Source: Bombella pluederhausensis (lineage in GTDB: Bacteria; Pseudomonadota; Alphaproteobacteria; Acetobacterales; Acetobacteraceae). Taken from it: a stretch of DNA of 64,000 nucleotides. Below, one piece after another: positions 36,866 to 47,896 of this stretch. Position 1 is the first letter of the stretch, and each line of letters opens with the position of its first letter. The stretch lies in the NCBI RefSeq assembly GCF_026385525.1, contig NZ_JANIDY010000001.1, forward strand, positions 744,001-808,000, written 5' to 3'. The position numbers and the translations under genes are program-made. The notes beneath the pieces were generated by a model. It was not told the DNA's origin, did no database searches, and saw nothing but the letters and a program-made list of their open reading frames with translations.

Positions 36866-37831
36866 ATGTCCGTTGCAGAGCCTCATTCAACCAGAAAACG
36901 AAACACCAGCAGACCTGTCTTCGACCCCGATCGCTTTTTTGCGGAAGATCGGGCATCTCGAGACACGTTCATGGATCGCATGCGTGCCCGCCTGAAAACG
37001 GGTGGCCTACTCTGCTGGGCTGCAGCCGGTATAGTCGGGCAAGGATCATGCCTGCTCATGCCGGGCAAGATGTATCGCCGTTTTCCGCTCTTTTTCTGGA
37101 ACGTGGCCTGCCGCATCCTGAACCTTCAGGTCCATACAATCGGAGAGCGAGCTGGCTCCTTAAAGCCTCGGCCAGACGGACGCCGGGTCATCTATGTGGC
37201 CAACCATAGCTCATGGCTGGATGTTCTGGTGCTCGGCAAGGTTCTCCCAGCCTTTTTCATTGCCAAGCAGGAAGTCCGGCATTGGCCGCTAATCGGCTAT
37301 CTGACCTATCTTGGTCGAACCATCTTCATCAACCGCAACCGGCAGGAAGCTGGTCAGGACGTGCAAGAGGTCATCGAGCAGCTGCGGAAAGGCTATGATA
37401 TTGCGTTCTTTCCTGAAGGAACGACCTCCAAAGGGTCCGGACTGCTTCCCTTCATGTCTTCGCTCTTTGCCATTGCCAAGCCCGTTCAACGGCGGGATGA
37501 TCCTGCCGCCAAAGATCATCCAGCCTGCATCATCCAGCCTGTGTCAGTCGCTTATGACCGGCTGGAGGGCCTGCCTGTCGGGCGGCATCGCCGCTCCTTT
37601 GTCTTCTCATGGTTCGGTGACATGGACTTTGGCCCCCATCTGATGGGGCTGGGCAGATGGCGCTCCATGCGGGCCACGGTCATGTTCCACCCGCCCATCA
37701 AGCCGGAAGATTATCCGTCCCGCAAAGCTCTTTCCAACGCTGCTCGTGCCACCATCGAAAAAGGCAACGAGGACCTGCGTCAGAACCGCCTGCGGGATGA
37801 TGCCACATCACCTGACCACACTCGCCCCTGA
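36866..37831 (+). CDS. plsC: 1-acyl-sn-glycerol-3-phosphate acyltransferase family protein
   Basis: Membrane-associated acyltransferase of 321 residues making phosphatidic acid from lysophosphatidic acid. The NHSSWLDVLVLG (HX4D) and FPEGTTSKG motifs are intact, and GRTIFINRN is the usual third block. A hydrophobic N-terminal stretch at about 46-66 anchors it. A roughly 45-residue basic extension precedes the domain and is poorly conserved, so the start could be internal (for example 36971). Related hemolysin-type acyltransferases for ornithine lipids share these motifs. Confidence 0.88.
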   Translation: MSVAEPHSTRKRNTSRPVFDPDRFFAEDRASRDTFMDRMRARLKTGGLLCWAAAGIVGQGSCLLMPGKMYRRFPLFFWNVACRILNLQVHTIGERAGSLKPRPDGRRVIYVANHSSWLDVLVLGKVLPAFFIAKQEVRHWPLIGYLTYLGRTIFINRNRQEAGQDVQEVIEQLRKGYDIAFFPEGTTSKGSGLLPFMSSLFAIAKPVQRRDDPAAKDHPACIIQPVSVAYDRLEGLPVGRHRRSFVFSWFGDMDFGPHLMGLGRWRSMRATVMFHPPIKPEDYPSRKALSNAARATIEKGNEDLRQNRLRDDATSPDHTRP

Positions 37832-37882
37832 GATAGGGCTTTCACACGCCCGCCGATATACGGATAACCTGTTATAATCACT

Positions 37883-39268
37883 ATGCCAGAACAGATTTCC
37901 TCCTCTCCTACACGCGGTCTTCACATCATCACGTGGGGCTGTCAGATGAACGTCTATGACAGCGCGCGTATGGCCGATGTTCTGCGGCCCCTCGGCTACA
38001 GCCCTGTGGACCTGCCAGACAATGCGGACATGATCATCCTCAATACCTGTCACATCCGCGAACGGGCAGCCGAGAAGGTCTTCTCTGAGCTGGGACGTCT
38101 GCGTCAGATCCGTGAGGCCCGTAAGCAGGAAGGGAAAGATACCCTCATCGCCGTAGCGGGCTGCGTAGCACAGGCAGAAGGCAAGGAACTACTGGCACGT
38201 GCGCCTTATGTGGACCTTGTTCTGGGCCCGCAGACCTATCACCGCCTGCCCGAAATGGTCGCCCGTATTGCCCGGGCCGGTGGCAGCGTGATTGACACGG
38301 ACTTCCCCGTTGAATCCAAATTCGACCTCCTCCCGGAGGAAGCTGCTCCCCAGAATGAAGGCAATCTGACGGCTTTCCTCACCATTCAGGAAGGCTGCGA
38401 CAAATTCTGCTCTTTCTGCGTGGTACCCTATACACGAGGTGCTGAGACAAGCCGCCCCGTAGATTCCATCCTCGCTGAGGCAGAGCGTCTCGTTGCCAGC
38501 GGGGTCAAGGAAATCACCCTACTGGGGCAGAATGTGAATGCCTATCATGGGGACTGGAAAGGCGGTACGGCCAGCCTGCCAGAGCTTGCCGCCCTACTGT
38601 ACGAAAAAATCCCGGCCCTGAAAAGGCTGCGCTACATCACGTCCCATCCACGGGATATGGAGCAGTCCCTGATTGACGCCCACAGGGATAACCCCATTTT
38701 CATGCCTTACCTTCACCTGCCGGTCCAGAGCGGATCAGACAAGGTGCTGAAAGCCATGAACCGGGGCCATACGGCTGATGAATATCGGGAAATCATCCGC
38801 CGCCTGCGGGAAGCCCGCCCGGATATCGCCCTGACATCCGACTTCATCGTGGGTCATCCAGGTGAGACTGATGAAGATTTCGAAGCTACCATGCAACTGG
38901 TTCGGGATGTCCGCTTTGCCAGCGCCTACAGCTTCAAATACTCCCAGCGCCCCGGCACCCCTGCGGCAGGACAGCCCTTTCAGGTGGCTGAGGATGTGAA
39001 GGAAAAGCGACTGGCAGCCCTTCAGGCGCTCCTGCGGGAACAGCAGGATGCATTCAATGCTTCTCTTGTCGGGACGGTTCAGGATATCCTTGTGACAGGA
39101 ATCGGCCGCAAGCCGGGTCAGCTAAATGGGCGGTCCCCTTATCTCCAGCCTGTCCATTTTGATGGAGACCCGTCCCTGATCGGCCAGATCGTCAAAGTTC
39201 ATATTACGGCCCCCTTCACCAATTCCCTTGGTGGTCACCTCCATGAACAGGAAGGCACAGCCATTTGA
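37883..39268 (+). CDS. miaB: tRNA-2-methylthio-N6-isopentenyladenosine synthase MiaB
   Basis: Methylthiotransferase of 461 residues acting on A37 of tRNAs reading codons that begin with U. It has the N-terminal cluster cysteines ([28 protein letters not shown]), the radical-SAM motif [12 protein letters not shown], and a C-terminal TRAM domain. Its stop overlaps the TTG start of phoH, opening the conserved miaB-phoH-ybeY-CBS protein run. Confidence 0.97.
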   Translation: MPEQISSSPTRGLHIITWGCQMNVYDSARMADVLRPLGYSPVDLPDNADMIILNTCHIRERAAEKVFSELGRLRQIREARKQEGKDTLIAVAGCVAQAEGKELLARAPYVDLVLGPQTYHRLPEMVARIARAGGSVIDTDFPVESKFDLLPEEAAPQNEGNLTAFLTIQEGCDKFCSFCVVPYTRGAETSRPVDSILAEAERLVASGVKEITLLGQNVNAYHGDWKGGTASLPELAALLYEKIPALKRLRYITSHPRDMEQSLIDAHRDNPIFMPYLHLPVQSGSDKVLKAMNRGHTADEYREIIRRLREARPDIALTSDFIVGHPGETDEDFEATMQLVRDVRFASAYSFKYSQRPGTPAAGQPFQVAEDVKEKRLAALQALLREQQDAFNASLVGTVQDILVTGIGRKPGQLNGRSPYLQPVHFDGDPSLIGQIVKVHITAPFTNSLGGHLHEQEGTAI

Positions 39269-40368
39269 GTCGTTCTTCCCGAACTCCCTTTTCTTCCGGT
39301 CAGGAAGGGCACCGCACGACAACCCTGCGCTTTGAGGACAATCACCGCCTCCAGAAAGTCCTCGGAGATCATGACCGTCATCTCATCCGGCTGGAACAGG
39401 GGACGGGAACACGTCTGGTTTGCCGGGGGAACCGTGTCGCCATTTCTGGCGAAACGGAAGCCGTAAACCGCGCACAGGCCGTTCTTCAGGCGCTTTATCA
39501 ACAGGCTGGCAAAGGCTTGCCTGTTGATGGCGATCAGGTTGATGGCGTCATACGGCTGACAGCTCTGCCATCCCATCGCCGCACTCCACGCCCTCCCTCC
39601 GCAGAAGAAACGGCTCCCCCCATGGATGCTTCCTCACTGGACAATCTTCCGCATATCCAGACAAAACGTGGTGCCATCGCTCCCCGCTCTCCCGGTCAGA
39701 GCGCCTATATGAAAGCACTGGCCCATAAAGAGCTCGTCTTTGGCATCGGTCCAGCCGGTACAGGTAAGACCTATCTGGCCGTGGCTCAGGCTGTCGCCAT
39801 GTTTCAGGCAGGACAGGTGGACAGGATCATCCTCTCCCGCCCCGCCGTAGAAGCTGGAGAGCGTCTTGGCTTTCTACCGGGAGACATGCGGGAAAAGATC
39901 GATCCCTATCTCCGCCCTCTCTATGATGCCCTGCATGACATGATGCCCGGCGATCAGGTCTCCCGCCGTATGGCCAGCGGAGAGATTGAGGTCGCTCCAC
40001 TCGCCTTTATGCGTGGCCGGACACTGGGGCACGCCTACGTCATCCTTGATGAAGCACAGAACACCACTCCAGCCCAGATGAAGATGTTCCTCACACGCAT
40101 GGGGTCCGGCACACGCATGGCCATCACGGGCGACCTCAGTCAGATTGACCTGCCCCGTGGGGTCACATCCGGCCTGAAAGATGCCGTAGCGACACTGGAA
40201 GGCGTGAAAGGTATTTCCATCTGCCCCCTCACGGCAGCTGATGTGGTCCGCCACCCCCTTGTCGCCCGTATTGTCGAAGCTTACGATCAGCAGGCTGCCG
40301 ACATGGCACCTGATCCTCACTATTCCTACCGGACGCATCATGAAACGCCCTACCGCTCCTCACGCTGA
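39265..40368 (+). CDS. phoH: PhoH-like ATPase
   Basis: Protein of 367 residues of the PhoH/YbeZ family, a nucleotide-binding partner of YbeY linked to RNA maturation. N-terminal region [21 protein letters not shown] matches the family (written here across its two strands), followed by Walker [14 protein letters not shown] and Walker [11 protein letters not shown]. The start appears to be TTG at 39265, overlapping the miaB stop (TTGA), since no ATG precedes the conserved N-terminus. Confidence 0.95.
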   Translation: MSRSSRTPFSSGQEGHRTTTLRFEDNHRLQKVLGDHDRHLIRLEQGTGTRLVCRGNRVAISGETEAVNRAQAVLQALYQQAGKGLPVDGDQVDGVIRLTALPSHRRTPRPPSAEETAPPMDASSLDNLPHIQTKRGAIAPRSPGQSAYMKALAHKELVFGIGPAGTGKTYLAVAQAVAMFQAGQVDRIILSRPAVEAGERLGFLPGDMREKIDPYLRPLYDALHDMMPGDQVSRRMASGEIEVAPLAFMRGRTLGHAYVILDEAQNTTPAQMKMFLTRMGSGTRMAITGDLSQIDLPRGVTSGLKDAVATLEGVKGISICPLTAADVVRHPLVARIVEAYDQQAADMAPDPHYSYRTHHETPYRSSR

Positions 40369-40819
40369 GGTTCTGATCTCTGATCCACGCTGGCGGGCTG
40401 CATTGGGCAACGTAGAGCAGCTCGTTCAAAGGGCCTGTATCATGGCCCAACGTTATGGCCATATCTTTCTGGAAGACGCACCAGCGCCTTCCTTCGTCTT
40501 TGCTGACGATCAGCATATCAAACGGCTCAATGCCCAGTTCCGGGGCAAAAACAAGCCCACCAACGTCCTGACATTCGAGCCACCAGCTCCCATGCTGGGC
40601 GGGGATATCATCCTCGCTTACCAGACCATGCGGCGAGAAGCCGAGCAGGCCCGCAAGAGCCTCCGTGCACATACGGCTCATCTAGTCGTACATGGGCTCC
40701 TGCATCTCGCTGGCCACGACCATCACCATCCCGGTGAAGCCCGACAGATGGAAGGGCTGGAAACATTCATCCTGCGCCGGATGGGCTTCGGTGACCCGTG
40801 GAAACCACGCCACGCCTGA
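40340..40819 (+). CDS. ybeY: Endoribonuclease YbeY (rRNA maturation factor)
   Basis: Metal-dependent RNase of 159 residues needed for 16S rRNA 3' end processing and ribosome quality control. The zinc motif HGLLHLAGHDHHHP (HGxLHLxGxDH) is intact, and NKPTNVLTFE is the other family signature. The ATG at 40340 lies inside the end of phoH, overlapping by 29 nt, so translation is probably coupled. Confidence 0.96.
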   Translation: MKRPTAPHAEVLISDPRWRAALGNVEQLVQRACIMAQRYGHIFLEDAPAPSFVFADDQHIKRLNAQFRGKNKPTNVLTFEPPAPMLGGDIILAYQTMRREAEQARKSLRAHTAHLVVHGLLHLAGHDHHHPGEARQMEGLETFILRRMGFGDPWKPRHA

Positions 40820-40874
40820 CGTACCGCCCTTCACATACCCCTTACTGTCCCTCAACAGGAATTCAGTCTTTCCA

Positions 40875-41759
40875 ATGAAACTTTTCCACCGCAAGGCACA
40901 CACAAAGACCATAAGGCAGCATATTACTGACCTCGTCCGAGAAGCCGCCAGCCTAGGAAAGACAAATCCTGATTCTCAGGAACTGGACAGGCAGGAACGG
41001 GCGCTCATCATGAATGTACTACGCCTGCGTACCATCACCGCCGATGACGTCATGATCCCCCGTGCCGATATCATCGCCATGCCCGATGACCTGTCATTTG
41101 ATGAGGCGCTGGGACTGATGCGGGAAGAAAACCATTCCCGGATGCCCGTCTATCATAAGGAACTTGATGACATCATCGGCATGATCCACGTCAAGGATCT
41201 GGTCGCCCATATCGGTACGGATGAACCTTTCAATCTGCGTTCACTCCTGCGCCAACCGCTTCTGGTCGCCCCCAGCATCCCCGTGCTGGACCTTCAGCTA
41301 CAGATGCGGCAGCGGCGTACCCACATGGCACTCGTCATTGATGAATATGGCAGCATTGACGGCCTCGTCACGATTGAGGACCTCATCGAGACCATTGTTG
41401 GCGACATCTCAGACGAACATGACGAGCCCGTCACCACCCCATGGTTCAACCGCCCAGACGGCACGATCGATCTTGACGCTCGCCTGCCCGTCAGAGAGCT
41501 GGAAGAACGGCTCGGCCCCGTTCTGACACGGGAAGAACGGGAAGCCGAGATTGAAACAGTCGGCGGCCTCGTCTTTCACCTCGCCGAGCATGTTCCTGCC
41601 CGTGATGAAGTGCTCGTCCATCCCAGCGGGCTGGAATTCCGGGTCATTGACTCCGATGCTCGCCACATACTGACCCTACGCATGAGGGTACCGCCTCATC
41701 TTAGGCGCCAGCCTGCATCTGCAGAAGAACAGGCGGCTTCATCCAGTCCAACCCCTTGA
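40875..41759 (+). CDS. CBS-domain CorC/TlyC-type transporter-associated protein
   Basis: Cytosolic protein of 294 residues with two CBS domains ([12 protein letters not shown] and the second at about 130-190 with [21 protein letters not shown]) and a C-terminal CorC_HlyC domain ([15 protein letters not shown]). Often called hemolysin or CorC; related to magnesium/cobalt efflux control. The start at 40875 follows ybeY by 55 nt. In many Alphaproteobacteria lnt comes next, but here a DsbA-like gene follows instead. Confidence 0.9.
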   Translation: MKLFHRKAHTKTIRQHITDLVREAASLGKTNPDSQELDRQERALIMNVLRLRTITADDVMIPRADIIAMPDDLSFDEALGLMREENHSRMPVYHKELDDIIGMIHVKDLVAHIGTDEPFNLRSLLRQPLLVAPSIPVLDLQLQMRQRRTHMALVIDEYGSIDGLVTIEDLIETIVGDISDEHDEPVTTPWFNRPDGTIDLDARLPVRELEERLGPVLTREEREAEIETVGGLVFHLAEHVPARDEVLVHPSGLEFRVIDSDARHILTLRMRVPPHLRRQPASAEEQAASSSPTP

Positions 41760-41852
41760 CGGTGAAGCCCCTCTTGCCGTTCATGGCTGAATGGTCCTGT
41801 TAACCAATCCTGCACCACTTAACGCTCCATGACCCAGCATAAAGGAACTGTC

Positions 41853-42500
41853 ATGACCGCCCGTCATTTTCTGTCACGTCGCCATTTTCTGACTAATGGG
41901 TCCGCACTCATGGCCACAGGCCTGGCTGTCACTGGCCTTGCGACACAGCGTGCCCACGCTCAGGCTCCAGCCCCCAAAGACCCTCGCCTCTCGCCCCGCA
42001 TTATCGGTAATGCACAGGCTCCCGTGCTCGTACAGGAATGGTTTTCTCTCACCTGCACGCACTGTGCCCATTTTGCGACAGAAATCTTCCCCAAGGTGAA
42101 GGAACAGTTCATCGATACCGGGAAAATCCGCTACCAGTTCCACGACTTCCCGCTGGATCAGGTTGCTCTGATTGCCGCCATGATTGCCCGCTCCCTGCCG
42201 GAAGATCGCTATCTGCCGTTCATCGAATCTCTTTTCTCTCGTCAGATGCAGTGGGCTTTCTCCAGCGGTGACCCTGTTGCCCATCTCAAACAGGAAGCCG
42301 CTCTAGCTGGCATTGCCCCGGATGAATTCGACAAGATCAGCAAAGACATGCCGTTCGGGCAGGAGCTGTACCAGCTGACACAGCAGGATGGGCAGACCTA
42401 CGAGATCAAAGGCACGCCATACTTCCGCTTCAACAACACACCTTTTGCTCAGGACCCTGAGACACTGGAAAAATTCGCCGAGCTCGTCAGCAAGGCCTGA
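41853..42500 (+). CDS. DsbA-family periplasmic thiol-disulfide protein
   Basis: Protein of 215 residues with an RRHFLTNGS N-terminus that resembles a twin-arginine signal, ending near AHAQ, then a thioredoxin fold with active-site CTHC (FSLTCTHCAHF) and the cis-proline loop KGTPYFRF. It probably forms or isomerises disulfides in the periplasm. The start at 41853 follows AAAGGAA by about 8 nt; an upstream in-frame ATG at 41829 lacks a site. It lies 45 nt upstream of smc. Confidence 0.9.
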   Translation: MTARHFLSRRHFLTNGSALMATGLAVTGLATQRAHAQAPAPKDPRLSPRIIGNAQAPVLVQEWFSLTCTHCAHFATEIFPKVKEQFIDTGKIRYQFHDFPLDQVALIAAMIARSLPEDRYLPFIESLFSRQMQWAFSSGDPVAHLKQEAALAGIAPDEFDKISKDMPFGQELYQLTQQDGQTYEIKGTPYFRFNNTPFAQDPETLEKFAELVSKA

Positions 42501-42545
42501 TCTGTCTTTCTTTTTCTTTCATCGCTACAGTCCGCACGGGGTTCA

Positions 42546-45500
42546 ATGACACAGCATAAAGCGACCACGACCCGCCTTGATATTGTCGGTTTCAAAAGCT
42601 TTGCTGATGAAGTCCATCTGGACATTCTACCCGGACTGACCGGGATCGTTGGCCCCAACGGCTGTGGCAAATCCAACATTGTGGAAGCCCTACGCTGGAC
42701 GATGGGCGAGTCATCCGCCCGTGCCCTTCGTGGCGGGGAAAGTGATGACCTCATTTTTGCGGGTACAGGCAGCCGCCCGGCCCGCAATCTGGCCCGTGTC
42801 ACCCTCCATCTCGGTGCTGCCACAGGGCTGGCCCCAGCCCCCTTCCAGCAGGCCGAGGAGCTGGAAGTCTCCCGTCAGGCTGAACGGGGTTCCGGCAGCA
42901 CATACCGCATCAATAACCGTGTCATGCGGGCACGGGATGTGCAGACCATCTTTGCCGATCTCTCCTCTGGGGCACGCAGCTCATCCATTATCAGCCAGAA
43001 CCGTGTCAGCCAGCTGATTGCTGCCAAACCGGAAGAACGCCGCCTATTACTGGAAGAAGCCGCAGGAATCACCGGCCTTTATGTCCGCCGCCGTGATGCC
43101 GAACTGAAACTCCGACAGGCTGAAAGCAATCTGGAACGGGCCGAAGAACACCGTCAGACGCTAGACCAGCAGCTCAACACACTTTCTACACAATCCGAAC
43201 AGGCCCAGCGCTATCGGGCTACCTCCGAAGAAATACGCCAACACGAGCGTTCCCTACTCATTCTCCAGCATGCCAGAGCTGAACAGCTCGTCCAGAGCCG
43301 TCAGACAGCACTGGAAAAAGCCAGAGAGGCCCTACAGAAAAACGAAAAGGCCCTTCAGGCAGCGCAGGAGCATGTCACCACGCAGCTTCAGAAGCGCCAG
43401 CAGCAGGATGAAAAGCTGGCAGCCCTGCGCCCTCAACTGGAACAGCTCCGTATCCACATTGAAGTCGCACAGGCCTCTCTCCAGCACCAAAAACAGGCCT
43501 CTGAAGACAATGCCCGTCAGCGCACTCAGCTGGAAGATGACTTAACCCGACAGAAAGACGAGCTGGCTCGCCTGACAGAGCAGCAGAACCATACAAAACA
43601 AGCTCTGGAACAGCTCACAGACCAGCAAAAGACCCTCTCCAGCCGTTCCCCTTCTCTCACCCAAGCCATTGAAGCCCTGAAGACACAGGAAGCTGAACAG
43701 CAGGCTGAACATACCGCTCTTTCTGCTCGCTATCAGGACGGTATAGTGCAGTATGAGAGGCTACAGAGCCGCCAGCAGGCTCTCTCCCGACAAATTGCTG
43801 ATGATCGGAAGACACTTGAACGTCTGGAAGCTGAATTAAAAGCCATTGAACAGGATTGCCTACAGAACACACCGGCAGACAGCACCCGCCAACAGGTCAC
43901 GAACAGTCTGGAGCACGCTGCTATCTGTGAACGTCAGGCCAAGGAAGCGGATGCTCTGTTTCAGGAACAGCGTCTCCTGAGTGAGCGGGCTCAACGTGAT
44001 GTGCAGGAGGCCCATAATCAGCTCCAGCAGCTCCAGCACCGTGAAAAGGAGCTGGCGCAGACCATCACCCGGCAGCAGACCCGCTTAAAAAACGATCAAG
44101 AGCAGGCCAAACAGCTCAATCAGAGCCGACTGGATGAGAGCACGAAACAACAGCTTCATTCAGCCTGCCAAACAGCACAGGAACAAGCCAAACAAGCGGC
44201 TGAGGCCGAGGCGGCTCTGGTTCAGCAACGGGAAAAAGCGGAACATCTCTGGCTGAAAGAACAGGCCGAACAAGAAAAGCGGCAGCAGCGCCGCCTGTTC
44301 CTGCGAGAAGAACTCACACGCCTGCAGGAACAGCTGAAAGAACAGCAGGCCCGTCATGCCAAAGCACAGGCCATTCTGGACGATACCCGTAGCAAAGCCA
44401 TTACGGACAAAGACCTACGCTCTGCCCAGACCACTCTCACCACACTGACAGAACAGATCAAAAAACAAAGCGACAACATCGCTCAGGCCGAAGAACAACA
44501 TGCCGCTCTGCTCCAGCAGGAACAGGAAGCACAGACAAAGCTGCAACAGATCGAAACAGACCTGTTACGCTGCAAAGGAGAACATGAAGGGCTCCAGAAC
44601 AGCCTGCAAAGCAGTCTGCTTGCCATCCCTCATCCGGTCATGGAACAGCTCACTATTCCTGATGAACTGACTAATGCCGTTGCCAGTGCCCTGACGGACG
44701 GGCTGGAAGCCTCACTCCCCCGTACAGGAGAAAAGCTCACCAATACGCCACGGCAATGGTGTGCTCTGCCCCCTCTCACCAAGCAGAAAAAGGCTGATCC
44801 CGCTTTATCAGCTCTCACCAGTCTGGCAGAGCTCATCGACACACCCGCCCCACTGAAACGGGCCTTTCAAGCCATCTTCCTTCTGGGACAGACCGAAGAC
44901 GGCCCTTCACTCCAGACACATCTTCAACCCGGCCAGTCGCTCGTTTCAAAGGATGGTGCCCTCTGGCGCTGGGATGGGTTCATCCGTCAGCCCAACACAC
45001 CTACGGCTGAAATGGTCCGTCTCCAACAGGCACAGCGACTGAAGAAAACGGAAGCAACTCTCCAAAAACTCGGTCAGCAGCGTGACAACCAGAACCGACA
45101 TGTCGGCACAGTTCAGCAGGAACGTGAAGCGCTGGAAGCCTCACTAAACAAGCAGCGCCAGAAACGTGACGAAGACCGGGACAAACAGGCACAGCTCCAT
45201 CACCAGCTGGAAGGGCTGAAACAGCGTCACGCCCTGCAACAAGAGCAGCTAACCCTGCTCCAGAATGAAGCTACAACGCATGCCGAACAGCAGGCTCGCA
45301 CCACGGCGCAATATGATGCAGCACAAAAGGAGCTCGCCACTCTACCCGAGACAGACAGTAGCGTATCCAAAGCCGCCACAGCCCTGAAAGCCCTGCGGGA
45401 ACAGGAACAGACAGCCCGCCAGACACTTGATGCTGCCCGTGCCACACTCCGCAATGCCGAAGCCGAACAGCAGCAGGCAGTTTTCAGAGATCGTTCCCTC

Positions 45501-47093
45501 GCCACACGGCTGGACGAGCTGGCCCAAAGCATCACTCAGCTTGAACACGACCTGAAAGAACTGACCAACCAGAAACAGACAGTTCTGAACCAGCAGGCAC
45601 AAATTGATCTCCCCGCCTTACAGACAAATATGAAGGAAGCCCTGTCCGCCCTCCAGCACGCCCAGAGAACGGCTACGGACGCTTCTCAAAAAGCTGGAAT
45701 GGCCCGTAAAGAGGCCCTCCAACAGGAACAGGCCCTACAGGAACAAACCCGCCTTCTCGCCGGCCTGCAGGCCCGCCGTGAAAGCCTGTCCCAGCAGATA
45801 CAGACACTCAATACCGCCCTGAAAAACCGTCTGGAGGACAACAAAAACTGCCAGAAGGAGCAATCCGCCCTCCCTGACATGGACGCTCTGAAAGAACAGT
45901 GCGACCAGACAGCCCAAAAACTGGCCGGCACAAAAGAAACACTTCAGCAACAGTACGCAGAGCTTCAGACCCTGATGCAGGAACTCTCCCTGCTGAAAGA
46001 ACGGCATGAGCATCTACAGGCTGACCGTCAAAAACAGACCGAACGACACGAACAGTTACAGGCCCTTATTACAGACCTGACGGCGCGTCATGCCGCCCTA
46101 TTAAAAGCCTCGCCTGCCTCGACTGATGAGAACGGCTTCACCCGCCATGAGGAGCAACTTCAGCGGGATATGGACGCCCTCAAAAAGCTGGAAGCGAATG
46201 AACAGGCCCTTGCCGCCCAGCTTTCCCAGACCAGCGCCACCCTGCAAGAGCAGCAAACCCTGCTAGACCATCATAAGGACAGTGGCAGCAGGTACCGCGA
46301 GGACGCCATTCGTCTGAAAGAACGTGCCGAACAGGCCGAGGAAGCTCTTGCCCTACTACGTCATGATGCCCCCCTGCCTGAAGATGCAGGAACCCCGGAT
46401 ACCGTATCTGCCGAGGCTGAGCAGGCTCTACGCCAGTCCCTGAAACGAGCTTTGAAACGCCGTGAAGATATGGGGCCGGTCAATCTCTGCGCCGAGGAGG
46501 AGTTCCAGACCGCACGACAGGAAGCTGAACGAATCGCCAAGGAGCATCAGGATCTCTCCACCGCCATTGCCCGGCTACGAGGTGGGGTCGGGGCCATCAA
46601 CCGGGAAGGACGGCAACGCCTCATGGCCGTCTTCACTGATATCAACGACCATTTCCAAAAACTGTTCACTCGCATGTTCAGCGGCGGCAAGGCCCATCTA
46701 CAGATGGTTGGCAGTGATGACCCGTTGGAAGCCGGTCTGGAAATCTTTGCTCAGCCACCGGGTAAGAAGCTCTCCACCCTCTCCCTGCTTTCTGGTGGGG
46801 AGCAGGCTCTCACAGCGCTGTCACTCATTTTTGCGGCTTTCCAATGTACACCGGCCCCCATTTGCGTACTGGATGAAGTGGATGCCCCGCTTGATGATGC
46901 CAATGTGGAGCGCTTCTGCACATTGATACGGGACATTACCAGAGAAACAGGCACCCGCTTCCTCGTCATCACCCATCATCAGCTCACAATGGCCCATATG
47001 GACCGCCTCTACGGGGTCACAATGCAGGAACGGGGCGTGAGCCGCCTGCTTTCCGTTGATCTTGATGAAAGCATCCGTATGGTAACCGGTTGA
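42546..47093 (+). CDS. smc: Chromosome segregation protein SMC
   Basis: Condensin-type ATPase of 1515 residues. Walker A is GPNGCGKSN at about 35, the hinge lies at about 695-825 (SALTDGLEASLPRTGE region), and the C-terminal head has the signature LSGGEQALTALSL and Walker B VLDEVDAPLDD. Coiled-coil arms between these are unusually long and rich in glutamine, alanine and leucine; typical bacterial SMC is about 1150-1200 residues. It shapes and segregates the chromosome with ScpAB, which is not in this window. The frame is unbroken over 4.5 kb. Confidence 0.95.
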   Translation: MTQHKATTTRLDIVGFKSFADEVHLDILPGLTGIVGPNGCGKSNIVEALRWTMGESSARALRGGESDDLIFAGTGSRPARNLARVTLHLGAATGLAPAPFQQAEELEVSRQAERGSGSTYRINNRVMRARDVQTIFADLSSGARSSSIISQNRVSQLIAAKPEERRLLLEEAAGITGLYVRRRDAELKLRQAESNLERAEEHRQTLDQQLNTLSTQSEQAQRYRATSEEIRQHERSLLILQHARAEQLVQSRQTALEKAREALQKNEKALQAAQEHVTTQLQKRQQQDEKLAALRPQLEQLRIHIEVAQASLQHQKQASEDNARQRTQLEDDLTRQKDELARLTEQQNHTKQALEQLTDQQKTLSSRSPSLTQAIEALKTQEAEQQAEHTALSARYQDGIVQYERLQSRQQALSRQIADDRKTLERLEAELKAIEQDCLQNTPADSTRQQVTNSLEHAAICERQAKEADALFQEQRLLSERAQRDVQEAHNQLQQLQHREKELAQTITRQQTRLKNDQEQAKQLNQSRLDESTKQQLHSACQTAQEQAKQAAEAEAALVQQREKAEHLWLKEQAEQEKRQQRRLFLREELTRLQEQLKEQQARHAKAQAILDDTRSKAITDKDLRSAQTTLTTLTEQIKKQSDNIAQAEEQHAALLQQEQEAQTKLQQIETDLLRCKGEHEGLQNSLQSSLLAIPHPVMEQLTIPDELTNAVASALTDGLEASLPRTGEKLTNTPRQWCALPPLTKQKKADPALSALTSLAELIDTPAPLKRAFQAIFLLGQTEDGPSLQTHLQPGQSLVSKDGALWRWDGFIRQPNTPTAEMVRLQQAQRLKKTEATLQKLGQQRDNQNRHVGTVQQEREALEASLNKQRQKRDEDRDKQAQLHHQLEGLKQRHALQQEQLTLLQNEATTHAEQQARTTAQYDAAQKELATLPETDSSVSKAATALKALREQEQTARQTLDAARATLRNAEAEQQQAVFRDRSLATRLDELAQSITQLEHDLKELTNQKQTVLNQQAQIDLPALQTNMKEALSALQHAQRTATDASQKAGMARKEALQQEQALQEQTRLLAGLQARRESLSQQIQTLNTALKNRLEDNKNCQKEQSALPDMDALKEQCDQTAQKLAGTKETLQQQYAELQTLMQELSLLKERHEHLQADRQKQTERHEQLQALITDLTARHAALLKASPASTDENGFTRHEEQLQRDMDALKKLEANEQALAAQLSQTSATLQEQQTLLDHHKDSGSRYREDAIRLKERAEQAEEALALLRHDAPLPEDAGTPDTVSAEAEQALRQSLKRALKRREDMGPVNLCAEEEFQTARQEAERIAKEHQDLSTAIARLRGGVGAINREGRQRLMAVFTDINDHFQKLFTRMFSGGKAHLQMVGSDDPLEAGLEIFAQPPGKKLSTLSLLSGGEQALTALSLIFAAFQCTPAPICVLDEVDAPLDDANVERFCTLIRDITRETGTRFLVITHHQLTMAHMDRLYGVTMQERGVSRLLSVDLDESIRMVTG

Positions 47094-47158
47094 CCTTATG
47101 CCATTATCATCAGACAATTAATGCCCCTTAAGGCAGCCGGAGGTAAGTTTACAAAACC

Positions 47159-47896
47159 GTGAGCGATCGACCTATCTTTTCAGAACCACAGCTTGACGAA
47201 TCGGTCCTGTCCCGCATTCGTGAGCATGGTCTTCGCATTGTGGGAGACGTGCACGGTGATCTCAATGCTTTCCGCCATGCCATAGCCACTCAGCGATTCA
47301 TCGTCCAGCTCGGCGATCTGGTCGATCACGGGCCAGATAGCGCTGGCGTGCTCGAGACCATGCTGGACCTGCTGGAGACCCGCAGAGGCATGTTCGTGCT
47401 TGGAAACCACGATCGCAAACTGGGTCGTGCTCTGAAAGGGAGGCGCCTCCGCCGGGACCTCCCATTAGAAACGACCCTCCGGCAAATACAGGCTTCTACA
47501 GCCGAAGACCTTCCTCGCCGCACCTATGAGGCCATTGCCAAAGCACCAGCGTGGCAGAGACTAGGCAACCTGCTGTTTGTCCATGGCGGCTTTCATACGG
47601 CTATGCTGGCCGGGCCACCACCTCCGACAGGCCTTGCAGACATGTCTGCTCCCCTGTCACGCGCCCTTTTTGGTGAAACCACCAGCCGTCTCCAGCCGGA
47701 TGGCTATCCAGAAAGACGACTGAGCTGGATCAATCGCATTCCCGAAGGCATTACCGTCTATGTCGGGCATGACAGACGTTCTCTCGATGGTCGCCCCCTA
47801 CACCGCACTGGCCGGTCAGGAGGTAAGGCTATCTTCATGGACCTTGGCGCCGGCAAGGGCGGCCATCTTGCATGGATTGACATCAATGACTTCTAA
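47159..47896 (+). CDS. Metallophosphoesterase (PrpE/PP1-like fold)
   Basis: Protein of 245 residues with the metal-site motifs IVGDVHGDLNAF, LGDLVDHGPDS, VLGNHDRKLG and a later VHGGFH, as in bacterial PP1-like and diadenosine tetraphosphatase enzymes. The likely start is GTG at 47159; a GGAGG lies 14 nt before it, rather far. The substrate (phosphoprotein or dinucleotide) cannot be told. Its end overlaps the start of the chorismate mutase gene by 11 nt. Confidence 0.85.
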   Translation: MSDRPIFSEPQLDESVLSRIREHGLRIVGDVHGDLNAFRHAIATQRFIVQLGDLVDHGPDSAGVLETMLDLLETRRGMFVLGNHDRKLGRALKGRRLRRDLPLETTLRQIQASTAEDLPRRTYEAIAKAPAWQRLGNLLFVHGGFHTAMLAGPPPPTGLADMSAPLSRALFGETTSRLQPDGYPERRLSWINRIPEGITVYVGHDRRSLDGRPLHRTGRSGGKAIFMDLGAGKGGHLAWIDINDF

